This document shows, one piece after another, positions 25,194 to 33,841 of a stretch of DNA of 64,000 nucleotides. The stretch is from Streptomyces hayashii. Lineage in GTDB: Bacteria; Actinomycetota; Actinomycetes; Streptomycetales; Streptomycetaceae. Numbering within the stretch: the first letter of the stretch is position 1; every line of letters starts with the position of its first letter. The notes under the pieces are model-generated. The model had not been told where the DNA came from and did not search any database. It worked only from the letters and a program-made list of their open reading frames with translations. The stretch spans positions 1 to 64,000 of the forward strand of contig NZ_JAHHIU010000079.1 of assembly GCF_024539815.1 (NCBI RefSeq). The letters run 5' to 3'. A program made the position numbers and the translations under genes.

Positions 25194-26057
25194 ATGCCCC
25201 TGCACGCCGAGCAGTTCTTCACCCAGCAGCTCGCCCTCACCGACGGCAAGGTCATCGGGGACGCCTTCTACGCCACCCCGCAGCCGGGCTCCCCGCTGCG
25301 GCTGAGGATCGGTTTCTCCCGCACCATCGGCGCCGACGAGTACGACGGGCTGCGGGTGCAGATCCTCCACGCCGATCAGGGCGGCGTCCTGGACACTGTG
25401 ATCCTCACGTTCGCCGACCACGACACCTTCCGCAGCCGCGACACCGCCATCGGCCGGCACCCGGGACACGACGGCTACGCCCTGGTGCGCGACTGGCACC
25501 AGCGCGACGAGCCGCCCTGGCAGGGCGCCGCGACCACCAAGCTGCGCCGCGCGGTCGAGCAGTACACCCGCCTCTGGTTCCCCCTACTGCCCGCCCCGTC
25601 CCAGCCGAACAAGGCGATGACACAACGGGCCCTGTCCGGTCATCCGCCGGCGCCGTCGCCGGACGGGTCCTGGCTGCTGGACGCCGGCTTCCATGCCCGG
25701 CTGCAGTCCGCCACCCGCATTCTGCTCGACATCGTCGCCGACAGCCTGGACGACGGCTTCACCATCATCCAGGCCCTCGACGGCGCCCGGTTCCACGCGG
25801 GTGAACTCCTCGGGATCCCCGACGAATTCGGCGTCCTGGTCGAAGCGGAGACGGCGGCCGAGATCGTCGGACTCGCCATGAGATCGCCCCTCCATCCCGG
25901 CGTCCGCGAGGACCTGCTCCTCCTCGACCAGCGGCCGGCCGAGGAACAGCAACGGGCTGTGCGGGCCGCACTGCGCCGCTACACCAGCGCACCGCCCCGC
26001 CTCCCCAAGCACATCCCCGCAGTGCCGCCGCCTCCGGCATCCGCCCGCACCCGCTGA
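25194..26057 (+). CDS. DUF317-partner protein, 287 aa
   Basis: The first 130 residues (FFTQQLALTDGKVIGDAFYA, PLRLRIGFSRTIGADEYDGL, DEPPWQGAATTKLRRAVEQYTRLWFP) closely match the whole of the protein at 26971-27459, so the two are paralogues. The C-terminal half is extra: a helical part (LQSATRILLDIVADSLDDGF) and a Pro-rich end. Function unknown. ATG at 25194 follows AAAGG. It always follows a DUF317 gene here. Confidence 0.7.
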   Translation: MPLHAEQFFTQQLALTDGKVIGDAFYATPQPGSPLRLRIGFSRTIGADEYDGLRVQILHADQGGVLDTVILTFADHDTFRSRDTAIGRHPGHDGYALVRDWHQRDEPPWQGAATTKLRRAVEQYTRLWFPLLPAPSQPNKAMTQRALSGHPPAPSPDGSWLLDAGFHARLQSATRILLDIVADSLDDGFTIIQALDGARFHAGELLGIPDEFGVLVEAETAAEIVGLAMRSPLHPGVREDLLLLDQRPAEEQQRAVRAALRRYTSAPPRLPKHIPAVPPPPASARTR

Positions 26058-26079
26058 CCCCCTTCCCACCAGGAGCCGC

Positions 26080-26940
26080 GTGCCACCCCACGACGACACC
26101 CCCGGCGGCGACGTCTACGTATCCCCGCGCCATCTCGCCCTCGCCACCCTCAGCGGCGACCCCGCCCTCGCTCCGCTGTACCGCCTCGGCTGGCCGCTGA
26201 CCTACGACGAGCGCGGCAACCTCTACCTGAGTTCACCCGACGGCAAGGTCCGCCTCGGCTACCTCTCCGAGGGCCCGGACGACGGTCTGTGGCGCATCAA
26301 CGCCTACGCGGACCCGTTCGGCCCGCCGGCCTGGGGCGTGTGCTTCAACGACGGCTGTCCCACCGAGTTCGTCACCGCGTTCACCACCGTGCTGGCCGCA
26401 GTGTACGAGGAGGGTCCCGGCTCCTATCTCGCCAAGCCGGTCGTCGGCCGCAGCGACAGCGACTTCTTCCTGGCCTTCGTGCCGCTGATGAGGCGGGGCT
26501 GGCAGATCGACCATCCCCGGTGGGGGGTGTTCGCGGTCGAGTCGAGCGACGGGCTCGCCACGGTGGAGTACGCCACCGGCGCTCTCGACCCGGCGGCCGA
26601 GCTGACCACCCGCGAGGCCCGCTGGCACCTGTGGGCCGGACCCTCCCCGGAGCACCCGCTGTGGTACGCCACCGCCAGCACCGACACGCCCACCGCACTG
26701 ATCCGCGCTGTCACCGAGAGCCTCTGCGACTCCGCGCCCCTGCCCCGGTGGAGGCAGGAAACCCACACCTACGCCGAGGGCCTGGCCCAGCTCACCCCCG
26801 TCCTCCCGCCCGGCCCGCCGATGCCGACGCCCCTCGATGTCCGGCGCATCGCCTCCCGCCGCCCGGCCGCGCTCCCCGCTTCCAGCGTCCCGCGCTGGAG
26901 CACCGCCAGCCGACCGGTACTGCCCGGCCCGCGCCGATAA
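26080..26940 (+). CDS. DUF317 protein, 286 aa (second unit)
   Basis: Begins, after a short acidic lead, with GGDVYVSPRHLA like the 24316 protein, and has the same pair of DUF317 segments (GLWRINAYADPFGPPAWGVCF and WHLWAGPSPEHPLWYATASTDTP) and the same Pro/Arg tail. It is a clear paralogue of the first unit but well diverged, so the duplication is old. GTG at 26080 with AGGAG upstream. Confidence 0.78.
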   Translation: MPPHDDTPGGDVYVSPRHLALATLSGDPALAPLYRLGWPLTYDERGNLYLSSPDGKVRLGYLSEGPDDGLWRINAYADPFGPPAWGVCFNDGCPTEFVTAFTTVLAAVYEEGPGSYLAKPVVGRSDSDFFLAFVPLMRRGWQIDHPRWGVFAVESSDGLATVEYATGALDPAAELTTREARWHLWAGPSPEHPLWYATASTDTPTALIRAVTESLCDSAPLPRWRQETHTYAEGLAQLTPVLPPGPPMPTPLDVRRIASRRPAALPASSVPRWSTASRPVLPGPRR

Positions 26941-26970
26941 CAGCGGCTCGACTGCGACCGGAGACTCTTC

Positions 26971-27459
26971 TTGTCCCTGCAGGCCCCCGCGTTCTTCGCC
27001 GAACTGTGCCTCCCCTTCCACGACCACGCCGTCGTGGGCAACACCTACTACGCCGCCCCCGTCCCGGGCGTACCGCTGCGGCTGCGGATCGACTTCACCG
27101 CCACCATCTACGCGGACACCTACGGCGGGCTCCGTGCGGCGATCATCCACCCGGACCGCGGTGAGATCGATGCGGTCGCCCTCAGCTTCGTGGATCACGG
27201 CACCTTCCACCGTCGCGACGAAGCCCACAACACCCGGCCGAACACCAAGCAGTACGGCACGTTCGACACCTACCACCACCCCGGCCGGCCGCCGTGGGAG
27301 GGCGCCGTCACCACCGGGCTGCGCGATGCCATCGAGCAGTACAGCGCCGTCTGGTTCCCCGGCGCCTGGACCGCGACCGCACCGAGCCGCCCTGCGGGCC
27401 GGACCGCGCACCCGTCTCCCGCCATGCCGGTCACCCGCAGCGGCGCCCGCGCCCGCTGA
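26971..27459 (+). CDS. DUF317-partner protein, short form, 162 aa
   Basis: TTG at 26971 eleven bases after GGAG. The body (FFAELCLPFHDHAVVGNTYYA, PLRLRIDFTATIYADTYGGL, RPPWEGAVTTGLRDAIEQYSAVWFP) matches residues 1-130 of the protein at 25194-26057, but this copy lacks the C-terminal half. It completes the second DUF317/partner unit. Confidence 0.7.
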   Translation: MSLQAPAFFAELCLPFHDHAVVGNTYYAAPVPGVPLRLRIDFTATIYADTYGGLRAAIIHPDRGEIDAVALSFVDHGTFHRRDEAHNTRPNTKQYGTFDTYHHPGRPPWEGAVTTGLRDAIEQYSAVWFPGAWTATAPSRPAGRTAHPSPAMPVTRSGARAR

Positions 27460-27515
27460 GCCGCGCCCACACCGCCGGCCCCGGCGTCCCGCACTCTCCA
27501 GCAGGAGCCCTGCCC

Positions 27516-28304
27516 GTGATGACCCACCCCTTCGAACACCTCGACCCCGCCCAGAGTGTGCAGGTCCTTCCCCGCCACCTTGCCGGGCCCGGCGCCGTTG
27601 ACCCCCGCAGCGCTTGGGCCTTCCCCTTCGAGGAGGGCTGGCCGTTCGCCCAGACCGACAACAACACGGCCGCCGCCTTCAGCCCGTGCCTGCGACTGCA
27701 GACCACCTACGACCCTCAACCCGACAAGCCCGGCAAGGGCACGTGGACCATCAGCGCGCACCGGGCCCGGTCCACCCCACCGGCCTGGCGGATCACCTTC
27801 GACGCCACCACCCCCGTCGAACTGCTCCACGACGTCCACACCGAACTGCTCGACCTCTACCTCGAAGACCCGCACGGCGACCAGGACCGGCTGTTCCAGG
27901 ACGAGACGGCGCCGCACGAGGCGTACGTACCGCTGCTCACCCGCGGCTGGAGCCACGACGTCAAGACCGACGGCACACAGACCTTCCTCACCCCGGAAGG
28001 ACTCGGCGGTGTACGCCACCGCTACGCCATCAACGGCTCCAGCGGGCCGGCCTGGAGGGCCTGGGGCGGATACCCCAGCGAACCGCACCAGTAGGCGCAC
28101 TTCTCGTTCGGCACACTCACCACCCTCGTCGCGGCCTTCACCGCCTCGCTCATCTCCACCGAGCCGCTGCACCGCACCGTCCAGGACGTCCCCTTCCACA
28201 CCCGCCGCCACCTCTACGTCGCCACAGCGGCAACCAAACAACCGCCCGGCTACTCACCCGCAGCCTCGCCTCCGGCGACTGCCGCTGGCCGGCGGACCCG
28301 ATGA
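27516..28304 (+). pseudogene. DUF317 gene interrupted by an in-frame TAG
   Basis: GTG at 27516 (or ATG at 27519) opens a DUF317 protein with the usual opening (VQVLPRHLAG), first domain and WRAWGGYPSEPH start of the second domain. A TAG at 28092-28094 then ends it. The same frame continues at once with the missing half of the domain (FSFGTLTTLVAAFTASLISTEPLHRTV, HTRRHLYVATAAT) to a TGA at 28302-28304. The gene is thus broken by one nonsense codon or a small local change, with no frameshift. The truncated product would lack the second domain's core. A sequencing error is also possible. Confidence 0.8.
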
Positions 28305-28338
28305 CCTCCCCACCACCCGAACAAGGAGTCCCCTTCTC

Positions 28339-29358
28339 GTGCATGCTCGTTTCGTCCGTGGCGCCGGCAGATCCGCTGCCTTCGCCGCCGCGCTGACCGC
28401 CACCCTCACCTGCGCCACGGCCGCGACCGCCCAGCCGACCGAGCCGACGCCCTCGGCCTCCACTGGTCCCGCCGAGACGCCGACAGCGGATGCGGGCAGC
28501 GTCGCAATCACCACGAAGGACACGGCCGGAGATGTCCTCCCCGGCGCCGCCTTCCTCCTGCTCGACTCCACCGGCCAGGAGGCCGGACGCGGGAAGACCG
28601 ACGCCCAGGGGAAGCTGACCTTCCCCGACCTCGCACCCGGCGTCTACCGGCTGAAGGAGACGGACTCCGGCAGCCCGCTCCACGACGTCGCCGCCGACCA
28701 GGACGTCATCGTCACCCCCGGCGCCACCGCCCCCGTGACGGTCATCGACCCCTTCAAGCCCGCCCATCTCACCCTGAAGGCCAAGGACAACAAGACCGGC
28801 AAGCTGCTGCCCGGCTCCACCGTCAACATCGGCACCGGCGACACGACCCTCCTCACCCTCACGACGGGCCCGAAGGGCACGGCCTCCGGAGACCTGCCGA
28901 TCTCCAGCCGTACGACGCAGTTCTGGGTCAAACAGACCAAGGCGCCCTCCGGCTACGCCCTGTACAAGCCCTCGAAGACGTTCACCGCAGGGCCCGGCAC
29001 CCCGGTCACCGTGACCGTCACCAACTCCAAGACCGCGACCGGTTCGAGCCCTGTTCCGACCGAGAAGGCGACGGACCAGCCGACCAGCACGGCGACCACG
29101 CAGGGCGACAAGACGGTCGGCGGCACGTCGGCGCGTCCGGCGGACTCCGCGACGCCGGACAGCGACTCCTCGCCGACGGCCGACGCGTCCGACGAGACCA
29201 CGTCGAAGACCCCGGTCGGCTCCCTCGCCCACACCGGAGCCGATGCCAGCCCGTTGCTCGTCGGCGGCGCAGGACTCCTTGTCGCCAGCGGTATCGGAAT
29301 ACTCGTGGCCGCCCGTGCTCGCCGCAGCGACGAGAGCGCTCCAGCCGGTGAGGGCTGA
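28339..29358 (+). CDS. SpaA-like surface protein with LAXTG sorting signal
   Basis: A 339-residue exported, wall-anchored protein. Signal peptide at residues 1-30 (RSAAFAAALTATLTCATAATA). Two prealbumin-like SpaA folds follow: GSVAITTKDTAGDVLPGAAFLLLD...GVYRLKETDSG and AHLTLKAKDNKTGKLLPGSTV...FWVKQTKAPSGYALY; the Glu/Lys positions suit isopeptide bonds. A long Thr/Ser/Asp-rich stalk, LAHTG near the C-terminus, a hydrophobic helix and a basic tail complete a sortase-E/class-type anchor. It may be a minor pilin or adhesin that helps mating contact. GTG at 28339 follows AAGGAG. A strong terminator follows. Confidence 0.82.
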   Translation: MHARFVRGAGRSAAFAAALTATLTCATAATAQPTEPTPSASTGPAETPTADAGSVAITTKDTAGDVLPGAAFLLLDSTGQEAGRGKTDAQGKLTFPDLAPGVYRLKETDSGSPLHDVAADQDVIVTPGATAPVTVIDPFKPAHLTLKAKDNKTGKLLPGSTVNIGTGDTTLLTLTTGPKGTASGDLPISSRTTQFWVKQTKAPSGYALYKPSKTFTAGPGTPVTVTVTNSKTATGSSPVPTEKATDQPTSTATTQGDKTVGGTSARPADSATPDSDSSPTADASDETTSKTPVGSLAHTGADASPLLVGGAGLLVASGIGILVAARARRSDESAPAGEG

Positions 29359-29382
29359 CACAACTGCACCAACGTTGACACC

Positions 29383-29415
29383 AGGGCCTGGGAGTTCAAG
29401 CGACTCCCGGGCCCT
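29383..29415. terminator. Hairpin terminator between convergent genes
   Basis: AGGGCCTGGGAGT pairs with ACTCCCGGGCCCT (13 bp with one T-G pair) across a seven-base loop. It lies 25 bases after the surface-protein stop and before the 3' end of the convergent GajB gene, so it may serve both. Confidence 0.8.
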
Positions 29416-29456
29416 TCGCCTTCCTCACGGGACGACGAAGTGGTCGCCAGTCGCCC

Positions 29457-31388
29457 TCACCCTTGGTCGATCTCGGGCACGCCCGCCTCAGTGAGCATCG
29501 TGAAGAGGTCGCCGATGGGGCCGGAACGGTCCGTCCGGTCCGTGGTGAAGATCAGGCGCTGTGCAGCCCGGGACAAGCCGACGAAGAAGGTCGATGTCCC
29601 CTCGCGCCGGTCGCTCCCGTACGCCCACCACTGCCTCGCGTGGATGCCCAGGAAGAACACGGTGTGGTATTCGAGGCCCTTGCTGCGATGGGCGGTGAGC
29701 AGGACAACGGCATCAGCACCCTCGAACTCGTCGAGCACGGCCCCCCAGCCAGCGGCGCCGTCGATCGCGGTCTCAAGGCGTACCTCGAACGCGTCGAGGA
29801 CGATATCGAAATCCTCCCCAGGCGCTGCCGACTTCACGTAGCGGCGGAGGGCGTTGCCGTCGAGGAGGCCGACGACCTGCTTGACCGTGTCGGCGGCCGA
29901 TGTGGTCGCCGGTGGGTGAGAGCGGAGCCAGGTGCGTAGCTGGGCGGTCAGTTCGGCCAGGTTCTCGCCGACGCCGTGCTGAGATGCGTCGCCGTCGGTT
30001 GCTCCGTGGACGCGTTCCATGGTTGCCGAGACGTCCCGCCAGACCTTGGCGAGGCCACGGGGTTCGTTGGCCAGCCGGACGACACCCAGCAGGAGGCGGG
30101 CGGTCTCGCTTTTCAGGAGCTCTTGCAGGGTCATCTTGCCGAGGCGGGCGTCGTCGTTGCGGACTCTGATGCCGTGGGCGGCGAGGCGGGCACGAAACAG
30201 CGGCTCGAAGTCTTTGATGGTCTGCCGGGCAATGAGCGCGAAATCTGACGGCGTACGGTCCGAGGCGGCGATGTCCCGGGCGATCCAGTCGGCGATGAAG
30301 GTCGCCTCCCGGTCGCTGCTGGAGAACGTCCACAAGACGGCAGGCTCGTGCCCGACTTCGGCGGTCGCCTTCGAGGTGGCCCGTATCGTGGTCGGGTCCA
30401 ATTTGCTCGCGATGACGTGCTGCAGCTCGACGAGGGCGTCGCTGGATCGGAAGTTCCACGCCAGCGCGTAGGAAGTCGCGTCGAAGGCGTCGGTAAAACG
30501 CTGAAGGGCCTCGGGCAGGGCGCCGGCCCAGCCCATGATCCGCTGCTTGCTGTCTCCGACCGCGGTGACTGCAGTCCCCTCGCCGAACACGGAGGTGAGG
30601 AAGGAGAACTGCGCGCTGGTCGTGTCCTGGAACTCGTCGACGAAGACCACGGGGTACGTCATGCGCAAGGCGCGTCTGAGCTTCGGTACCGCGCGGACGA
30701 GCAGCTCGGCGAGCCGGTTGAGCATGACGAAGTCGACGTCCGCTGTTCCTGGCCGTAGGTAGCGTGCGCGCCACCACTCGCGTACGGCGTAGGAGACGGC
30801 GTCGACTTCGTCCTCCGTCGGCAGGCTCTCGGGCAGCTGCGAGCCGCCCACGACGTCGGGGAGGAAACGCCCGGGCTGGAAGCCGAGTTGCCCGGACAGG
30901 GTTGGCGGTGCCGAGAAGGCGAGGTCGTTGAGGAACTGGCTTACCTCGGGTTTGGTCGCCGTGCGGATGTCGTACCCGTCGTTCATCTGCCAGTCCGCTG
31001 GCAGGGCCGCCGCGAACCGGTCGACCAGACTTTTGGTGAACGCGTCGAACGTCATGGACGCGAATCGGCCGGCATGTTCCGGAACCCGGGAGGCGACCCT
31101 GCGGCCGAGGTTGGCCGCGGCATCCTTTTTGAACGAGATGGCGAGGATGCGCTGGGGCCACGGGCAGATGCCGGTTTGCAGGAGGTAGGCGGCGCGCTGC
31201 GCGAGGAACTCGGTCTTGCCCGCGCCCGGACCTGCCACGACTGCGACATTGCCGGTGTCCCGTAGAGCGTCCCACGCGGCTGGTTCGAGGTCCGAGATGC
31301 CGATCGGCTGCCATTCCTCGGCAGGTATCAGTGTCGTGGAGCGCGGCTCGGGCGGGTTCGTGGGGCCCGGATGGCTGGGGACGCTCAC
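29457..31388 (-). CDS. gajB: Gabija GajB-type UvrD-like helicase
   Basis: A 643-residue superfamily 1A helicase. Walker A is AGPGAGKTE (about 52-60), motif II DEFQD at 251-255, motif III GDSKQRIMGW near 278, motif IV-like WNFRSSDALVEL, motif V LLTAHRSKGLEYHTVF and motif VI-like FVGLSRAAQRLIF near the C-terminus. Together with the OLD nuclease gene upstream, with which it overlaps by ATGA, it forms the Gabija anti-phage pair: GajB senses DNA ends or nucleotide state and activates GajA. It is longer than the Bacillus reference GajB (about 490 residues). Housekeeping UvrD/PcrA is less likely given this partner. Confidence 0.85.
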   Translation of the reverse strand: MSVPSHPGPTNPPEPRSTTLIPAEEWQPIGISDLEPAAWDALRDTGNVAVVAGPGAGKTEFLAQRAAYLLQTGICPWPQRILAISFKKDAAANLGRRVASRVPEHAGRFASMTFDAFTKSLVDRFAAALPADWQMNDGYDIRTATKPEVSQFLNDLAFSAPPTLSGQLGFQPGRFLPDVVGGSQLPESLPTEDEVDAVSYAVREWWRARYLRPGTADVDFVMLNRLAELLVRAVPKLRRALRMTYPVVFVDEFQDTTSAQFSFLTSVFGEGTAVTAVGDSKQRIMGWAGALPEALQRFTDAFDATSYALAWNFRSSDALVELQHVIASKLDPTTIRATSKATAEVGHEPAVLWTFSSSDREATFIADWIARDIAASDRTPSDFALIARQTIKDFEPLFRARLAAHGIRVRNDDARLGKMTLQELLKSETARLLLGVVRLANEPRGLAKVWRDVSATMERVHGATDGDASQHGVGENLAELTAQLRTWLRSHPPATTSAADTVKQVVGLLDGNALRRYVKSAAPGEDFDIVLDAFEVRLETAIDGAAGWGAVLDEFEGADAVVLLTAHRSKGLEYHTVFFLGIHARQWWAYGSDRREGTSTFFVGLSRAAQRLIFTTDRTDRSGPIGDLFTMLTEAGVPEIDQG

Positions 31389-33355
31389 AGGGAGATCTTC
31401 TTCTGGATGTGGCGCACGAGGGCCCTGAGCACGTTGGGCGCATCCGCCTTCAGCTCCGCGTCGCTCAGGCGGCCGAGCGCGCTCATGTGGGAGCTCGGCT
31501 TGGAGCGGTTCACGAACAGGTAGCGGTACCAGCCCAGCCGCTCAAGGCGCTTGGCGTTCCTCCAGTAGTCCGCCCTGGTCCCGTTCTCGCCCATGACCGC
31601 GATGGTGGGGTCGCCGGCCCCCGGTCCGCGGTCGCCTGATTCGAGGTGTGTGTAGGCGTCCTCGAACGCCCTGAGCATGGCGTAGTCGAGGTCGAGGGGC
31701 GTGGCGTAGAAGACGCCGAACGTACGCAGGTGCGCCAGAATCGGGCGAATGGCATCGACTTCGAGGTCATCGGTGATGTCGTCGATCGTGTCGTAGCCGG
31801 CGAGCCCTTCCAGCGGCTTCAGGCCGCTGGCGGCAAGGCGCTTGCAGGCGTCACGCAGCCGGCCCGGCCCTGCACCTTCCTTGCCGTAGTCGAGATCCAG
31901 CAGGGTGGCGTGCGGGATGTCCAGATCGTTCAGCAGCCTCCACATGTGGTTGGTGTGTCGGCCGCCGAGCGGCACCATGGCGATGAATGACGGATCCAGC
32001 TGGATGCCGTGTGCCTGGGCGATGCGGGGGATCACGAGTTCCTCGGTGTCGCCTTCGCCGAGCACCACGAACTTGGCGAAGTACAGCTCCGGGTGAGCGC
32101 GCACGGCCTCGCGCACGTACTTGCCGGCCTCGGTGGTGTTTTGCGGGAGGGTGATCTCGCGGACCGATGCGGTCGTGGTGGCGGGCTCCGTGCGGAGGTA
32201 CCGGACGTCTTCGGGGCGGATGCGGGACAAGACGCTGGCGGAGTGGCTGGAGAGCACCGTCTGCGTCGCCGTGCTGCCGCTCAGCTCCTGCAGCTGGGTG
32301 ATGATCCGGGACAGGAAGAACGGTGAAAGGCTGTTCTCGGGTTCCTCGACCGCGATCAGGGTCAGGCTCGGCAGGTGGGCGCCTTCCAGCGCGAAGTCAT
32401 CTGCGTGCAGACCGTCGTTGATCGCGCCCTCGACATCGAGGGCGGCAGCCACCAGGGCGAGGTGCAGCAAGGATCGCTGCCCGTCACTCAGCGTGCGGGC
32501 GGGGCGAGGGCGACCATTGTGGTCGGGTTCGAAGACAAGCTCGGAATCGCGGACCAACTGGTCGAAGTCGCCGTCGAGGAGCCTCAGCTTCGGGTCCGAG
32601 TGCACCCCTGCATCGTGCAGTTGCTGCCAGCGCGCGGTCAGCGCTCCCTCGACCGCCCGGACGACAGGTTCGGCTGTGAACTTCTCGGCGACCTCCGCCG
32701 CGTGCTCACTGACAAGGTCACGCAGGCCGCTTGACCACTGCGCGGCACGCCAGAGCCGACTGCGGAGGAAGGAGGTCACCTGGCGTACGCCGTCGCGGGA
32801 CGCCGGAATGTAGACCATCTGGATACGGCTGCGCTCCACCGGAGTGAGTGGCGCGTAGTCATCCTCGCCGTACTCCTCGGCAAGGGTGTTGACGATCAGC
32901 CGCGTCTCGGTGATGGCACCCTCCACCGTGCCGTCATCGACCCATTCGGCCCGGAGCACCACCCGAACCTTCAGGTCGCCATCCTCCGTGGCGGCCATGC
33001 GCCTGAAGAACTCCGGGACTATCCGGGGCACTTCGTCCTGCCCCTGATGCTTCTCGCCTTCCGCCGCCCCACCGTCGTCGTCGCCGTCGAGTTCAGGGAA
33101 GGCGAGCACTGCTTCGATCGTCAACTCGCGGGTGGGAGGCACGGCGGTCTCGTCGAGGGGCACGTGAAAGTCGTCCACGCGTACGGCCCGCTCCTTCGCG
33201 GATATCCCGAACAGCCGTACCAGCGCCTCGCAGGCCGCGGTCTTGCCCGAGCCGTTGGCGCCGATGAGCGCAGTGATGCCCGGGCCCAGGCGGACGGAAG
33301 TGCCCTCCGGTCCGAAGCACTTGAAGTTGTTCAGCACGAGCTTCTCGATGAACAT
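31385..33355 (-). CDS. gajA: Gabija GajA-type OLD nuclease (ABC ATPase + TOPRIM)
   Basis: A 656-residue protein. The N-terminal ABC ATPase has Walker A GANGSGKT (32-39), signature-like LSDGQR (289-294), Walker B IAVEEPEN (334-341) and H-loop SSHSA (379-383). The C-terminal TOPRIM nuclease has LGEGDTEE with Glu434 and LLDLDYG with Asp487/Asp489. This order defines OLD-family nucleases; a UvrD-type helicase next door defines class 2, the Gabija arrangement. GajA assembles into large complexes that cut phage DNA when nucleotide pools fall. The ATG at 33355 is a good start. The nearest plus-strand gene diverges from it. Confidence 0.86.
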   Translation of the reverse strand: MFIEKLVLNNFKCFGPEGTSVRLGPGITALIGANGSGKTAACEALVRLFGISAKERAVRVDDFHVPLDETAVPPTRELTIEAVLAFPELDGDDDGGAAEGEKHQGQDEVPRIVPEFFRRMAATEDGDLKVRVVLRAEWVDDGTVEGAITETRLIVNTLAEEYGEDDYAPLTPVERSRIQMVYIPASRDGVRQVTSFLRSRLWRAAQWSSGLRDLVSEHAAEVAEKFTAEPVVRAVEGALTARWQQLHDAGVHSDPKLRLLDGDFDQLVRDSELVFEPDHNGRPRPARTLSDGQRSLLHLALVAAALDVEGAINDGLHADDFALEGAHLPSLTLIAVEEPENSLSPFFLSRIITQLQELSGSTATQTVLSSHSASVLSRIRPEDVRYLRTEPATTTASVREITLPQNTTEAGKYVREAVRAHPELYFAKFVVLGEGDTEELVIPRIAQAHGIQLDPSFIAMVPLGGRHTNHMWRLLNDLDIPHATLLDLDYGKEGAGPGRLRDACKRLAASGLKPLEGLAGYDTIDDITDDLEVDAIRPILAHLRTFGVFYATPLDLDYAMLRAFEDAYTHLESGDRGPGAGDPTIAVMGENGTRADYWRNAKRLERLGWYRYLFVNRSKPSSHMSALGRLSDAELKADAPNVLRALVRHIQKKISL

Positions 33356-33841
33356 TCGCCACTTTCCGGTCCAACGATGTCATGAACGGCAATACCGCGC
33401 GGATGACGGTATCGGAACCGCACGATCTCCGGCCAGTTCGATCAAAACCGTTGGGCACCTGACCGGCGGCTCCGTCGCGCGGGGACGTAGCCGGCGACAC
33501 ACCAGCGGTTGGGCAACCAGCCGAGTGCCTGTTCCACCTGCCTCGTGGCCGCCCCGGCGCCCTTCGCGCGGCCGTCCAGGACCGAGCCGCGAGTGGAACC
33601 CCGCGGTCGCTCGCTGGGAGAACTGATGATGCCCGGGCGCATGAAGGGCATGCCGCTATCCGGCCCAGCCGATCTCACGGACCTCGATGGCCCCTATGCG
33701 GCGTGTACTGAATCCCACAGCGGGCGGAGGCACGCGCGCCCGGAGACGGCGCCGGACCGGTGAACGGCCTGACTCCCGGTCGATGCCCGGGCGATACGCT
33801 GGAGATCCGGACAACCAGCCTCTCGCGTAGGAGACTTACCC
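33356..33841. other. Divergent intergenic region of about 490 bases
   Basis: It separates the minus-strand Gabija operon from the plus-strand RelE-like/kinase gene and must hold both promoters. A minus-strand frame across 33442-33678 ends in QALGWLPNRWC..., which is somewhat protein-like and could be a gene fragment, but it has no Shine-Dalgarno. No strong repeat is seen. Confidence 0.4.

Noticed and set aside
33442..33678. Minus-strand frame in the divergent region upstream of Gabija
   Set aside because: Partly protein-like end, but no start signal or family. Treated as intergenic.
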